Shown here in pieces: positions 12,601 through 25,833 of a stretch of DNA of 64,000 nucleotides; the stretch's first letter is position 1, and each line of letters begins with the position of its first letter. The notes below the pieces were generated by a model that did not search any database, had not been told where the DNA came from, and saw only the letters and a program-made list of their open reading frames with translations. The DNA lies in the NCBI RefSeq assembly GCF_033473495.1, contig NC_088935.1, forward strand, positions 1,426,001 to 1,490,000, given 5' to 3'. The position numbers and the translations under genes are program-made. Source of the DNA: Cercospora beticola (Eukaryota; Ascomycota; Dothideomycetes; Mycosphaerellales; Mycosphaerellaceae).

Positions 12601-15600
12601 CTTCTTAATACTAGTACTTTATCCTTATTCGTTTTACTCTCTTTTATTAAAGCGTATAAAATTAAAGATATATTCGCTCTATAGGCTCTAAAGCGACTCC
12701 GCCTCGCTAACGGCTATATTAAGACAATAATATATATAGCTTGCCTTAGCCTAACTATCGGTATCTATACGGACGAAGAATACTACTATATTACAGAACT
12801 TAGAACCTATAATATAGTCCTAGGCATAATATAGTTCCGTAATTATAACCCGGAACTAAAGTTCGGCGAGGATATAATAGCCTTTAACTCGTTAAACTAT
12901 TATCTTAACTATAACTAAGGAGGTATAGTCTATAAACTCCTTATTAAAGATAGGAAGCTATACGACCCGCCTAACGTCTCTAGTATATCTATAAGTAATA
13001 TTAAGCGAGTTAGCGCGTAGGCCTTTCTTAAGATAGCAAAGCGTATACCTACTAACGAAGATATCTTCGTAATATAGCTATACGAGTTTCGAGAGAGGGA
13101 AGAATACCTCTTAGCAATAATAGTAGTACTACTAGAGGAGTTAAGAACTATAAACCTCGACGATATAGAGAAATTTATAAACAATAGTAGCAAAACTAAT
13201 CCGAAGGACAAGCTATTACCTACGTATTACTAGTTCGTATACGTCTTCTGCTATAAAGTAGACTTTAAGATACTAGAATATAGACCTTCTAACTACGCTA
13301 TTTAATTATAAGAGAGTTCTAACCCGCTATATAAGAAGGCTTAAGCGATAAGCCTAGAACAGCTTATAGTTACGAAGAAATATATTAATAACGAGCTAGC
13401 TAAAGGAATAATTAAAGAATTATTATCTAGTACCTCGTCGCCTCTACTAATCGTCCGTAAGCTAGGTAGAGGACTAAGAGTATACGTTAACTATAGAGCT
13501 CTTAACGCTCTAACGATTAAGAATAGATACTCGATACTATTAATCTACGAGATACTAGACCGATTAGTAAAGGCGCGTTAGTTTACTAAGCTCGATATTA
13601 TTATAGTATTTAATAATATCTATATAAAGAAAGGAGATAAATAGATAATAGTATTTATTATACGATATAGTCTATACTAGTATAAGGTCCTACTATTCGG
13701 CCTATATAACGGCTCTAGTACTTTCTAGCGATACCTAAATAGTATCTTAAGGAAGTTCCTAGACGAATTTGTCGTCGTATATCTCGATAATATCCTTATC
13801 TACTCTAAGGACGAGGAATTATATAAGTAATATATATCTAAGGTACTTTAGGCTCTAAGTAATATAGGTCTGCCTATCGATATTAATAAATACGAATTCT
13901 ACGTATATCGCGTTAAGTTCCTCGAGTTAATTATTACGGCCGAGAGGATCGAGATAGACCTAGCTAAAGTAGAAGCTATTCTAAACTAGGAATAACTAAA
14001 GAACGCTAAAGATATCCTAGTATTCCTAGGATTTATAGGCTTCTACTAGAGATTTATCTATAACTTTATAGGTACTATTAAATGCCTTATAGAGTTAACT
14101 AGGAAAGAAGCGTTATAGATATAGACAGATACCTACGCTACTACGTTTAATAGACTAAAGGCTAAGTTCGCCTCTATACTAATTCTATCGTATTTTATCC
14201 TAGGCCTTCTAACTTAGGTCGAAATAGACGCCTCCGATTATATTACTATAGGTATATTGTCGCAACTCTACTCTAACGGTATTCTTCGACTAGTCGCTTA
14301 CTTCTCTAAGAAGATAACTCCGGAAGAGTATAATTACGATATCTACGATAAGGAGCTCTTAGTAGTAATTAAGACGTTTAAAGAATAGTAGCCGGAATTA
14401 ATAGGTATCGACTATATTAAAGTACTCTTAGATTATAAGAATCTAGAATAGTTTATAACTACGAAGTAGCTAAACTGCCGACAAGCGCGATAGGCTAAAT
14501 TCCTTTTATAGTTTAACTTTAAGATTACGTATCGACTCGGGAAATAAGGCGAGAAGCCTAATAGTTTAACGCGGCGTTCTTAGGATTTACTAGAGGGCGT
14601 TAACGACTCTAGGCTATAATACTAGTTCTAGACTATACTTAAGCTAGGCAATCTCGATATTATTAAGAAAGTAGAAGAAAATAAAGATATAGTTATAGCG
14701 TTCGCTATTATAATTGCCTAGAACTATAACGACTATAAAGATCTTGCTACTCGTATACGAGCGTAGGTCTAAGTAGAGACCGACGAAGTTAACGAACCTA
14801 TACTAGGTAATAGCCTACCTCTAGAAACTCCGCTCGTAGATAGTCTAGTAGTCGAAGAGAACGACGACGATAATTACCTAGTCGCTAAGGACGACGACTA
14901 CTTAGTAGTAGGAACGGAAGATATAGGAATTACTATACTATCTCTAGACGGAGGAGAAACGACTACTACGTCTAATCTCTTATAGGAAGCTTACGATTCG
15001 AACGCTATTAAGAAACACCTTAATTAACTCTAAAGTAACCTAAACTCTAGCGCCCCTAACTAATAGATTAAATAATAGAAGATTATAGTATTAGAATATA
15101 CGATCTAAGATAGGAAATTATATATAGGTAGCAACCTATATATCCCCGACTATAAGAATCTAAGAATATATATAGTTAAACTATATTACGATAGTCCTAC
15201 GGCCGGTTATTAAGGCATCTACTATACCTTTAAACTCCTATAGAGATAGTATTACTATTAGCCGACTATAGCAAGAGATATAGCTACCTTCCTTAGAAGT
15301 TATTATACCTATAAACGTAGTAACTCTTCGAGACTTCTCTACTAAGGAATACTATCTACGATACGTACGCCTCTAGACATTTAAAAGCAAGTTTTAGTAG
15401 ATTTTATCGTAGAATTACTAAGGTCTAAAAGCCGTATCGATAAGGTTACCTATTAGTATATTATAATAGTAACCGATATACTCTTAAAATAGGTCTATTT
15501 TATCCTAACTAATAGCTTAGATAGCGACTATTCCGCTTAGCTATTCTATCGCTACGTATTTTTACTATATAGAGTGCCTAAGGTTATTATTTCGGACCGT

Positions 15601-16888
15601 AGTATATAGTAGGTTAGCGCGTTCTTCCGCTACCTCTATATACGGCTTAGTATTATATAGAATATCTCTACTACTTTCTATTCTAAGACTAATAGCTAAT
15701 CTAAGCGTACTAACTAGATACTCGAGTAGTACCTTCGCGTATATATTAACTACTAGTAGGACGACTAGGTCGACTAGTTACCTAACGCTAAGTTCGTATT
15801 AAATAACTACGTAAACGTAAGTATAGGTATAACTTCTTTCTTTACTAATACTAGTAGGTATCTAAATATAACTATAGTAGCAGCTCTCCGTCTATAGGTT
15901 ACTATATAATAAGTACCTTAGCTTAATAATACTAACGAGTTCGCTAATACTCTTACTACGATTAACGACTTCCTCTAAGCAGTTCTAGAAGAACTTCGAG
16001 CTACTTATTAGTTCTTTTAGTAGCGAACGACCGAATACTCGAACGCGCACCGATCGCTATCCTCTTAGTATCGCCTAGGCGATAAAGTCTAGCTCGATAC
16101 GCGATATATTAAGACTAAACGACTAAGCAAGAAGCTTAACTCGAAGTAGCTTAGCCTATTTAAGATAGTTAAGAAGATCGGGCACTAGGTATATAAGCTT
16201 AAACTTACGTAAGGAATAAGGATATATAATATGTTTTATATAAGCCTATTATAGCCTACCTATAGAGGAATAGTAGGATAGTAGGCTCTACTCGTATACC
16301 TAGTTATCGTCGAACGTAATAGCGATAGTTTAGAGGAATAGGAAGTTTAAGAAGTGCTCGACGCGAAAGTCTATTAGCGTACGCTTAACTATAAGGTACT
16401 ATAGATAGATAGTACGTCGTCTTAGATAAAATAGAGTTAGATCCTCCTTAGTAGTAAGAAGTTAGTATCGGCCTTTTATAATAGGTATTCTAATAAACTA
16501 TAACTACCTATATTACTTAATAGTCCGATAGAAACTAGCCTAGCGGTACTAATAATCTAATATAGTCCCTCTAACGAGCCGAGTACTATAAATTAATACG
16601 ATAAGTCTCTAGTAATAATATTAAGGCAGCCTAGTAAACCGCTTTATAGGTCTATACTGCTTTAAGAGCCTCTACGCGACACCGCGAAGGTTACTACTAT
16701 ACGTACGATATAGGTTAGGCTCGGTAGTACGTATAATAACCTTAGCTTAGTTACTACGCGCTTCGGCAGCATCGTCTCTATAGATACTAATACGTTTACT
16801 ATTATAAACTATAGATAGACGTACGTTGCGACTACGCCGTATACTATTCTAAATATCGTAGGAGCTCCTTCTTCTAGAGAAGGAGTAC

Positions 16889-17056
16889 TATTACGAAACG
16901 TAACCCGTTTACTTAATACCTAAGGCATCTATTTACTTCTTAGCGCTTAGCGCCCTTGTTTCTAGTATTTAGTCTCTCGCGCTTCTGCGCCTCTCTTAGA
17001 TACCTCGTACGACTACTCGTCTCTCTATCTATATACCTGTTCTTATAGTTATAATA
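16889..17056 (+). repeat. 3' LTR of the chromodomain gypsy element
   Basis: This 168-bp LTR is nearly identical to 9448-9615, with a handful of C/T differences. It is followed by GATAG at 17057-17061. Confidence 0.9.
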
Positions 17057-17109
17057 GATAGATTTAAATATAGGAATATAGATAGAAGACTATCTAGCTT
17101 AAGTAGAAG

Positions 17110-17339
17110 TATTAGAAAATATAGTCTAGTTAGATATTCTAAGAGATACTTTAGGAATTAGAATTAGATAACTTAGGTTATATAATATTAGATTATATAA
17201 CTTAGCTAATACTTATCTTAGAAGTAAGATATAACTTATAACTAACTAATATAATTAACTTAGTTAGTTCCTACTTATTATCTCTACTTCTACTATATTA
17301 TATCTATCCGATAAGTATCTATAAGAATATAATTTAATA
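17110..17339 (+). repeat. Copia-family LTR, copy 3
   Basis: This is the third 230-bp copy of the LTR at 2247-2476, in the same orientation. The sequence after it does not resemble a primer-binding site, so it may be a 3' or solo LTR. Confidence 0.65.
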
Positions 17340-18345
17340 GACTATATTAAACTCTAGTATCTCTATTACTATTTACTATAAGAACTAAAGGAGTTCTATA
17401 ATATTATATTTATTAAGAACTTTAATAAGAATACTTCTATTCTATTCGAGATTAATCTATATATCTACTAAAATAAGGAGATAAAAAAGGTAATATATAT
17501 CTTTAAAGATTAAGCTAATAAACCTAGTTATATTTTTAGAATTCTCGTCTAAACTATTAAGTAAGATAATCGATTAATTAAGAAGCGTAAAGAGCGTATA
17601 AGTATAGTTACTAGCGAGCCTATAAGTCGATATAGTACTATTATTCTATCTATTAAAACTAATACGTTTATTAAAATTAAGAAGCTTTTCTTTATAAAGA
17701 TAGTTTCGAACTATAATAACCTACTTAAGATAGTTAATTTAACTAGTAATATAATAATAGTACCTACTATAGTACCTACTATAGCGTTAGTAGTACCTAC
17801 TATATAGTAATCTAATATAGAGACTAATAATATAGCTAATTAGAACGCTAAGAAAAGCGTTAATTAAGAGCTAAATAAAGTAGCTAATAAGTAGCCTAAC
17901 TAGTAAAAGAAGGCTAATAAATAATAATCTAATATAGCTAATTAAGAGCTTAAGAATAGAGCTAATTAACTAGCTAAGTATTAAAGAATAGAAGTAGTAT
18001 ATATATATATATCTACTAGGAGTTCTATAAAGAAGAACTAGTATAGCTTAATACTATAGCGTAGTATACTTATAGGTAGAACTATTATTTTAAGGTATAC
18101 TAGAGTTTAGTAAGAAGGCTAGAAGCTATATTTAATAGTATTTAAAGCTAAGAGAATAGTTCTAGAGATATAAACTAGAGTATTAGATTAAACGACTTAT
18201 AGTTATAGTATTACTATTTAAATAGTAACTCGCTATTAATCTATAGGTACCTTATACTTACTATTAGGCTATACTTTCTTCTATAAAGTATAAATATCTT
18301 TAGCTTTACTATTAGCTTTACTATATAGCTACTCTAACTACTAAT
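17340..18345. other. RIP-scarred relic interrupted by the LINE
   Basis: The left half of an older AT-rich sequence continues at 23,419 beyond the LINE. A short tandem motif AGTACCTACTAT recurs around 17,757-17,810. Plus-strand frames read lysine-rich peptide between stops, but I cannot name the family. No gene is seen. Confidence 0.4.
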
Positions 18346-18358
18346 TATATATTTTAAT

Positions 18359-21300
18359 TATATAGGTTAAAACATAAACGCGCCCTAGTAGGCGACGACG
18401 ACGACGACGGGAGGCCTCGAGGCCTCCTAATACGCAACAATACCCCCCGACCGACACCGCGACGCTGCGAGTAGAGGAGGGAGCCTAGGAGGAGGAGGTT
18501 GCGACTCCAACTCCTAGGCGGCCTAAATTAGCCCGTAACTACCTCTCTCTAGCTAATAAGGCTAGAAAACAACTACTAATACTAATACTCTAAAACAAAT
18601 AATCTAAAAGAACCTAAAAATACTTATAGAACAGATCTAGAGTTACCTCGATATCTAGACAACCCTTTCTCCCTCTCTAACTCTCCTCCTCCTCTAATAG
18701 GCCTAATAGGCCCTCCTCTACCTCGCCCTCCGCTAGGAAGAGTCCTAGACTCTCTAAGCTATCTAGAAAACCCTCTAGAGCCGCCTAACACCCGCTGCTA
18801 CTACTCCTAAAATATAGGCCTAGACAGCCTAATTTAAATATATAATACTAAGGCCCTAGCCTTAGGTATCTATAACTATCTTAGTAAGGATAGGAAACTA
18901 AGAAGAAAGGGAAATAGTAAAGAAGATAAGCTATAAAGAGCTTAGAAGGAAACTAGGAGTATAGTAGTTTAAAGCTATATAAAAACTCCTAAGTAGAGAC
19001 CTTAAAGTTATCCTCTATAGAGAAGGAGAGAAAAGTAGGCTAGAGAAGGACTAATCCTAGCTTAAAGCTATATACCTAGAGGCCTAGGTAGAGATACTAA
19101 GTACCTAGGTAATTATATATAGCATTAAGACATCCTAGAAGCTAGAAGATACAAATAGCTAGGTCTAGCTCGACTAAGACAACCTTACCTAGTTCCTAGA
19201 AGGGCTTAAAATTAGGAAGGCCTTTTAGCTTAAGAACTAGAGGGCAAGGGAAGAGACTAACTTCTTATTAGTAGTAATAGCAGTATAGGATAGACAGACT
19301 ATAAGGGAAATATATAGGAGAGGTATTATAATTAGGTTAATATAGTATATAGTCGAACTATACTACCTATAGCAGAGGATTATATAATACCTTAAGTATA
19401 ATAGCTTTAGGTATATTACTACCTACTATAAAGCTATAGAACAAATATATAGAAACTATATAGAGAAGTATAGGACAGATAGCTATAAAGAGAAGAAAAC
19501 TAAATACTATAACTATAAGGGAGACTATAAGGTATACTCCCTCTAATATAGCTATAAAGCTACTATAAAGGCTAAAGTAAGAGCATTCTTAGAGTAGTTT
19601 AAAAAGTAATAGGAAGTAGCCTTAGGCCTAATATAAGGAGATAGTACTATAGAACCTCTAATCCTTAAGAGGAAAGCCCTACTAGCTAAGCCTCTATAGA
19701 GGGATATTAGATATAAAGGCAGGCCCCTAGGTACTATAGTAGTAGCAATAGCTAGTAGGAGGTAAGTAAGTAAGCTCTACTTCCCGCCTATATAGGAGAA
19801 TAAGGACACCTAAGGAGTTATAAGCACCCCCTAGGAAGACATAGATATTAACCTAATTAAGCTCCTCTCCTAAGAATCCTAAGAATCCTATAAGTAGCTA
19901 AACCCTAACAATCTACTAATATAATATTAATAGGTTAAATACTACTTAAACCCTGCTACTAGATAGCTAAGCTATAGATAAGGCTATAGTAATAGTACTA
20001 TAAGAACTATAGCTTAATACTATAAATAGTAGGACTAAGGCTAAGAAAGGATACTCTATAATCCTCCTACCCTAGTAGAACCTAAGGGTAGTAATACTTA
20101 TATTAGACAAAGTTAGAACTAATAACTAGAAACTACTCTTCTATAATATAGGTAACTTAGTAACTATCTAAGTCTAGATACCTATATAAACTATCTCTAT
20201 CTATAACTACTATAACCCCTTAGAGCTAATAAGCTATAGATAAGAAGGGACTATCTCTATACTCTAAGAAGTACTATTACAAACCCTAGGGGACATAAAA
20301 GTAAGCTATATAGTAGTAGGAGACTTTAACCTCTACTACCTAAAATAGAGGGGAAATATAACCTAAACCTAATATACTATAGCAGATAAGCTTATTAAAA
20401 CAATTATAGAGGCCTAACTATAGCTAGCCCTAGAGCTAGAGACAATTATATAGGAAAGATATATAGCTAGCTACTAAATACTAGACCTAGTCTTTGTTAG
20501 CCTCTCCCTCTAAAACCTAATCTAAGAATATAAAGCCCTCCTAGAAAAGATATATAGCTCTAACTATATCCCTCTTAGAACAACCTTCTATATTAACCTT
20601 TAAAGGCTAAGAGGAAGAAGCTAGAGAAAGTAGTAGAAAGCTATTAACTAGGACAGAATCTATAACCTCCTAGCCTAAGATACTAACTAACTTAACTAAC
20701 TTCTACTTAATACGAAGGAATACCTAGATATACTAGCCTATAGAATATAATCTTCTATCTAGAGGATTATAGAGGAGACAGTTCTAATAGCTAGACTATT
20801 AAGCTATATAAAGATAGTATAGACCTAGGAATATAAGGAGGCTATAAAGCTAGTAAGGAGAAGGAGAAGAGAATAGAGGAACTATAAGACAGAATAGAGC
20901 TATAAGCTATACCTAGAGGTATTATATATAAGAAGCAAGGCTATAAGGAGAGAGTAGAACCTAGCTTAGAGGAGACTAATAAAAGAAGTTATAGAGGACT
21001 CTAAGAAAATCTAGAAAATAGCTAAATAGGCTAGAGAGAGAGCTAACTAAGAGTACTAACTACTATACTTCCTAAGCCTAGAAGATATAGAGTATAATAG
21101 AGACACTAATAAGAGGAAAGCTATAATCCTAGCAAGACACTTTTTCCTAGACCTAAGAGAGGTAGACTTAAGTAATATCTAATATACCTAACTACTACCC
21201 TAATTCTAGATAAAGGTTAAGGTTTAACTAAAGGAGGTAGAAGGAGTCCTTAGGAAACTACCTAGCAACAAAGCTCTAGGACCTAACTAAATACTAAACC

Positions 21301-23405
21301 TCTTACTTAAAGAGTATAGGGAACAACTTTCCCTAATTCTAGCTAAACTCTTTACTATATACCTAAGGATAGTATACTACTCTAAAGCCTTTAAGCACTC
21401 TATAATAGTAGTACTTAGGAAACTATAGAAGCTAGACTACTTAAAGCTAGGAGTATACAGACCTATTGCCCTACTTAATATAATAGTAAAGGTCCTAGAA
21501 GCTATAGTTACTAAGAGGATATCTAAGGAGACTAAAGAAAGGAAGCTCCTCCTAGAAGAACAAATAGGTACTAGGCCTAGTAGGTCTACTACCTTAGCAC
21601 TAGACCTTATTACTAAGTAAGTAAAAACTATCTAGGAAACTAAGCTAGGGGCTATAGTATCTATACTCTGCCTTAATATCTTAGAGGCATTTAATAAGGT
21701 TTCCTACTAGAAGCTACTTTATAATATTAGAATAAAAGGCTTCCTAGACTATACTATTAGCTTTATCTAATTATTCCTCTAAGATAGGACTACCTGCCTA
21801 AGGCTTAGAGATTTTATAGACTAACTAAGGCCCTAAAATATAGGAATTCCCTAAGGTTCTACCCTATCCCTAATCCTCTTCCTCTTCTTTGCCTCTACCC
21901 TACTCCTAATACTATATAAAGGGACTACTTTAGTAATAAGGTTTGTAGATAACTCTAATATCCTTATATATAGTATATTAATAGAGGATAACTATAGGCA
22001 ACTTAAGAAAGCCTACTAGAAATATAAAGAATAGGTAAGGAGATATAGAGTAGAATTTGCCCTATAGAAATACTAGCTAATCTACTTTACTAGGAGTAGG
22101 AAGCATAACCTTAAGGCTATAGTCTAAATCTAGGGATTTAATAGAGAACTACTACTATTACTTAGACTCCTAGGAGTATAGGTAGATACTAAACTTAAAT
22201 AGAGCCTATATATTAAATAAGTAGCAGAAAAGGGAGCCTACTAAATACAATTACTTTAGAGACTATATAAGTCTATATAGGGAGTATCCTTCTAAAAAGT
22301 AAGGTACCTCTATATAGCAGTAGTAAGACTAGCTATTACTTTTAGCTACTAAGTCTAGTCTAACCTAGAGGGTATATAAGGCTACTATAGGACCCTTACT
22401 AAACCTATTAAGAAGATCTAGAGGGAGGCTCTAAGGAATATTATAGGAGCCTATAAATTAGTTATAATAGCTGTCCTAGAGAGAGAAGCAAATATCGCTC
22501 CTCTCTATTTATATACCTAGGACCTAGCTAGGTAAGTATCTAAAAAGCAAGACACCTAACCTATATACTAGTATATTAAAGACAGGTATAGGGAGATTAA
22601 AAGGCAAGTATAAGTAGGAAAGAGAACTAGGCAACCTATACTACTAACCTAAACTAGATAGGAGGAAATCCTCTAGATAGTATAAGGCTAAGAAACAACG
22701 ATATAGGTATACCTAGGCTATAAGGTATAGTAGGCTAAACACTAGTAGGATAGAAAGTAGGAAAGGAATAAGAAAGAGAGAAGGGCAAGAGTAGGAGAGG
22801 AACAACTACTAGTATAGAAAACTACTACCTCCTCTACTATTAGACTAACTCTATATAAAGGACTTACTAGACTAGAGAGTATAATAGTTATACTTTTAAG
22901 GACAGAGCATATTAGGATAAGGCAATACTTTACTAAAAGGAGAGTCCTAGGATTTATACTAGACTACGACTATAGGCAGGGATATAAGATACTAAAACAT
23001 ATATATATATTCTGCCTAAAATAGAACGAGAGAAGACACCTGCTCTTTTAGGTAGAGGGATCTACAAACTAGAAGGATCTAGCTAATATAAAGAGAGGGT
23101 TATATATAATAGTAAAGTAGCTTATCTAAGAAGGGGTCCTAGACTAATTCTTACTTATAAGAGAAGAGGTATAGGAGGATAAGAGGAGAGAGAAGGGGAA
23201 GGATAGGGCCTAGTAAGAGGAGGACTTACTAGATATCTAGTATTGTCCGAAGGAGAACAGAAGCGAAGGCAGCGGCTACGTAGGCTGCAAATAAAGGGAT
23301 ATACGAGGGTTTTTCGAAGGCTTTTCCCTCGACCGATATCTATAGAGCGTGCTGCTTACTCTAGTTAAAAGAGGTAGACCGGCGTATAAGAACTAACTAA
23401 CTAAC
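18359..23405 (+). mobile_element. Full-length LINE (Tad/I-type non-LTR retrotransposon), inactivated
   Basis: The element opens with a GC-rich leader (about 18,370-18,530). An ORF1-like region with a decayed zinc-knuckle-like motif near 19,500 follows. ORF2 has an APE-type endonuclease (about 20,100-20,610, VVGDFNLYYLK), a reverse transcriptase (about 21,240-22,120; LPSNKALGPN, then YRPIALLNIIVKVLEAIVTK, and FVDNSNI from FVDDSNI), and a C-terminal segment ending about 23,060. The 3' end carries AACT-type short repeats (23,391-23,404). TATATATTTTAAT occurs at both ends (18,346-18,358 and 23,406-23,418) and extends to 18 bp with one C/T mismatch, as expected for a target duplication. Many TGG codons have become TAG. 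Confidence 0.85.
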
Positions 23406-23418
23406 TATATATTTTAAT

Positions 23419-24300
23419 CTATTTACTATATCTAGTAACTCTCTTATTTAATATAGCGTTATTAGCTTCTAGTATAGTAACTTTCTTTTAAAGCTTAGCT
23501 AATATACTCTCTAGTATAGCGAGTTACTACTAGATATTATTAGTACTACTATTCTTATTACTTTCTATATTCTTAGTCTTAGTACTTCTAGCTTTATAGC
23601 TATCTTTACTATAGCGCTTATAATATATATAGATAGTCTTATTATTCTTATTTAATACTATATATATTATATTATACTTCTTATATAAGTACTAATAGTA
23701 TAGATTTAGTACTACTATTCCTTTATTAGTCTCTATAATCCTACTAGCTACTAACTACTTATTAAAGTTATTTCTAGCTATTTTCTTTTACTACTTATTC
23801 TTTACTATAGCTTTATATAGCTAGCTTTACTATTTCTTAGATAGATAGAACTAGAAGTCGGAAGAGTTTATAGTTTTAGAGTAGTAGAGAGTAAGAAGAA
23901 CTTTATCGATAGTAATAGATCTAAAAAATTAATAAGTATACTATAAGTATACTACTAGATAGATTTAAATATATAGTTTAGTAGTAGTATTATCTTCTAT
24001 TTTATAAAACTTAGTTAATTCTAAGCTCTTATAGATAGCTCGTATTAGTAATAGTAGTAGTAATTATACTAGATATTTATATCTATAAAAAGATTATTAG
24101 TATAATAATTTATATTAGAAAATAGCTAGATATATATAACGAGTATATAGTACGAGCTATAGACTAATTATAGAATAGTATCGCTAAAATAGTATTAAAC
24201 GCGCTATAGTAGAAAGCTTATAGTAGAGGTTATAGTAAATAGTAAAGTAATAAAGATCTTAAGCGCTATTATTTAGACGTATAATAGATAGCTAAATAGG
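23419..24300. other. RIP-scarred relic, right half of the LINE target
   Basis: This AT-rich sequence lacks CA and TG and is contiguous with 17,340-18,345 once the LINE is removed. Minus-strand frames give lysine- and asparagine-rich peptide with stops, perhaps an old transposase, but no diagnostic motif was seen. Confidence 0.4.
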
Positions 24301-24517
24301 TTGTTTAATACGACAATGCGACAGCGACAATAGTGATTGCTATTATAGTGAATAAACTAAGTAAATACTAAGGTGTCGCGAGATTACGTAGTAGCAACCA
24401 CTAAGGTTTAGGCCTCTATAGGAAAGCGGAACCGAGAAGTGGACAGTGCGGACTCCCGCGCATCATCATCGACTGGACTTGAACTTTTGACAGAGCGAGA
24501 CACAACACCATCACACA
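24301..24517. promoter_or_regulatory. Boundary of the scarred block and COX11 upstream region
   Basis: CA and TG reappear from about 24,305 (for example ACAATGCGACAGCGACAATAG). Composition is normal by about 24,410. Any COX11 promoter must therefore sit in this roughly 200-bp interval or inside the scarred transposon DNA. No clear TATA box was identified. Confidence 0.45.
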
Positions 24518-25370
24518 ATGGCGCCTCCACGATACAGGAGCTTGCTGGACCTAGCGACGCGACGAGGGCAATGGCTGTGCTCGTCATGCACAAGATCTGC
24601 CAGACGACCGCAATGGAATGCGCAGACGACTCGAAGCATACAGACCTCCCAGAAGTCTGCGCAGTCGACACGGCCTGGCGCTGTTCCTAGCATGGAGCAG
24701 ATGCGCAAGCCTTTCGAAAAGAAGAACGCGAACACCCTCTACTACACGCTATCGATCATTCTCGGGACTGTCGCGCTCAGCTACGGCAGCGTGCCGTTAT
24801 ACAAGACGATATGCCAGCAGACTGGATGGGGAGGACAGCCGATCAAGTCCTCGGCGCATTCGGGGCCACTCACCGACGACGATGATGTGGCATCCAGATT
24901 GACGCCAGTCACATCCTCTCGACGACTGCGCATCACCTTTGCAGGATCGACATCCGACATCTTGCCCTGGAAGTTCACACCCCAGCAGAGGGAAGTTAGA
25001 GTGCTGCCTGGAGAGACAGCTTTGGCATTCTACACAGCCACCAATAATAGCAAGGATGAGGATATCATTGGAGTTGCCACATACAGTGTGACACCTGCGC
25101 AGGTCGCGCCATACTTTAGCAAGATTCAATGCTTCTGCTTTGAAGAACAACGTCTGAACAAGGGAGAGACCGTGGATATGCCGGTCTTCTTCTACATTGA
25201 TCCAGACTTCCTCAAAGATCCTACAATGAGGAATATCGATACGATCACTTTGAATTATACCTTCTTCAGTAAGTGGCTCCTGGCTAAAGGTAGGTCTCAT
25301 GCTAATTGTCTACCCAGAAGCAAAATATGATAAAGACGGACACCTGGCGCCAGTGCCAATGCCATATTGA
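24518..25370 (+). CDS. COX11: Cytochrome c oxidase assembly protein COX11
   Basis: Two exons, 24518-25268 and 25318-25370, with a 49-bp GTAAGT...CCAG intron, give 267 residues. The protein delivers copper to the CuB site of cytochrome oxidase subunit 1 at the mitochondrial inner membrane. The N-terminus is arginine- and serine-rich like a mitochondrial presequence. A transmembrane segment (about residues 75-95, YYTLSIILGTVALSYGSVPL) follows, then the CtaG/Cox11 domain with the copper-binding CFCFEEQ motif (about residue 207) and PVFFYIDPDF. Splicing is needed to obtain the normal family C-terminus (FFKAKYDKDGHLAPVPMPY); without it the frame runs into intron sequence. It is the first gene after the transposon block and has normal codon use. 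Confidence 0.93.
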
Positions 25371-25833
25371 AACGTAAATGTAAACACATACAGCAGATAA
25401 ACTACAATAAGTCCCAGAATCAGACTTTCTATCACACCCCTCTTGATTGACGCGAACAGCGTCAATTCCCGAAGTTATGCAGGATATCTGCTCTGGGCGG
25501 CCTAGAGCCAAAGAGGCCATTATGGTGTCAGCACAAGAAACATAGCCTGCCTACCTAGGCTGTTACACCAATGATCGCCATTCGGGGAGCGACCGCCTTC
25601 CCGGCCCAAGAGCGAGCTACCCCACCCTAACAGCCATTTCCCGGTTGATCCCCAATGCTTCAAAGGCTCCCCAAATCCCGAACCCGCGTCAAGAACTCAA
25701 GTGCTCGCACAGAAGTTCCAAAGATTGTAAACTTGCCAACCCTTCCCACGAGAAGCCGAAAGCAATACACAAGCTCGAAGTGCCTCAAAAGATCTCAAGC
25801 CATCACATCAACAACCCACGATCAACACCCACA
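25371..25833. other. Intergenic: COX11 3' side and cupin gene promoter
   Basis: No gene is seen. An open frame runs from 25645 into the cupin gene but begins at TTG, not ATG, and its first 63 codons look like untranslated leader. Confidence 0.5.

Larger units (their letters stand above)
9448..17056 (+). mobile_element. Complete chromodomain Ty3/gypsy retrotransposon (RIP-inactivated)
   Basis: LTRs of 168 bp (9448-9615, 16889-17056) are flanked by perfect GATAG duplications (9443-9447, 17057-17061). Reading through stops on the plus strand gives gag (about 9,900-12,100), a protease region near 12,600, and reverse transcriptase at 13,380-14,000 (YLDNILIYS, from YLDDILIYS by G-to-A change). RNase H follows at 14,210-14,400 ([16 protein letters not shown]), integrase near 15,370-15,900 (VDFIVELPRSKSR), and a chromodomain-like end near 16,333-16,410 (EEXEVXEVLDAKVY). 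A purine-rich tract lies just before the 3' LTR. The order pol-integrase-chromodomain identifies a chromovirus. All ORFs are broken by RIP stops. Confidence 0.9.

Noticed and set aside
12930..13211. 93-codon minus-strand frame inside the gypsy element
   Set aside because: It is antisense to the protease/reverse transcriptase region, whose plus-strand reading matches known domains.
1..24300. CRISPR-like or centromeric satellite interpretation of the AT-rich block
   Set aside because: There are no regularly spaced short repeats or satellite units. The content is explained by identifiable transposons with RIP mutations.
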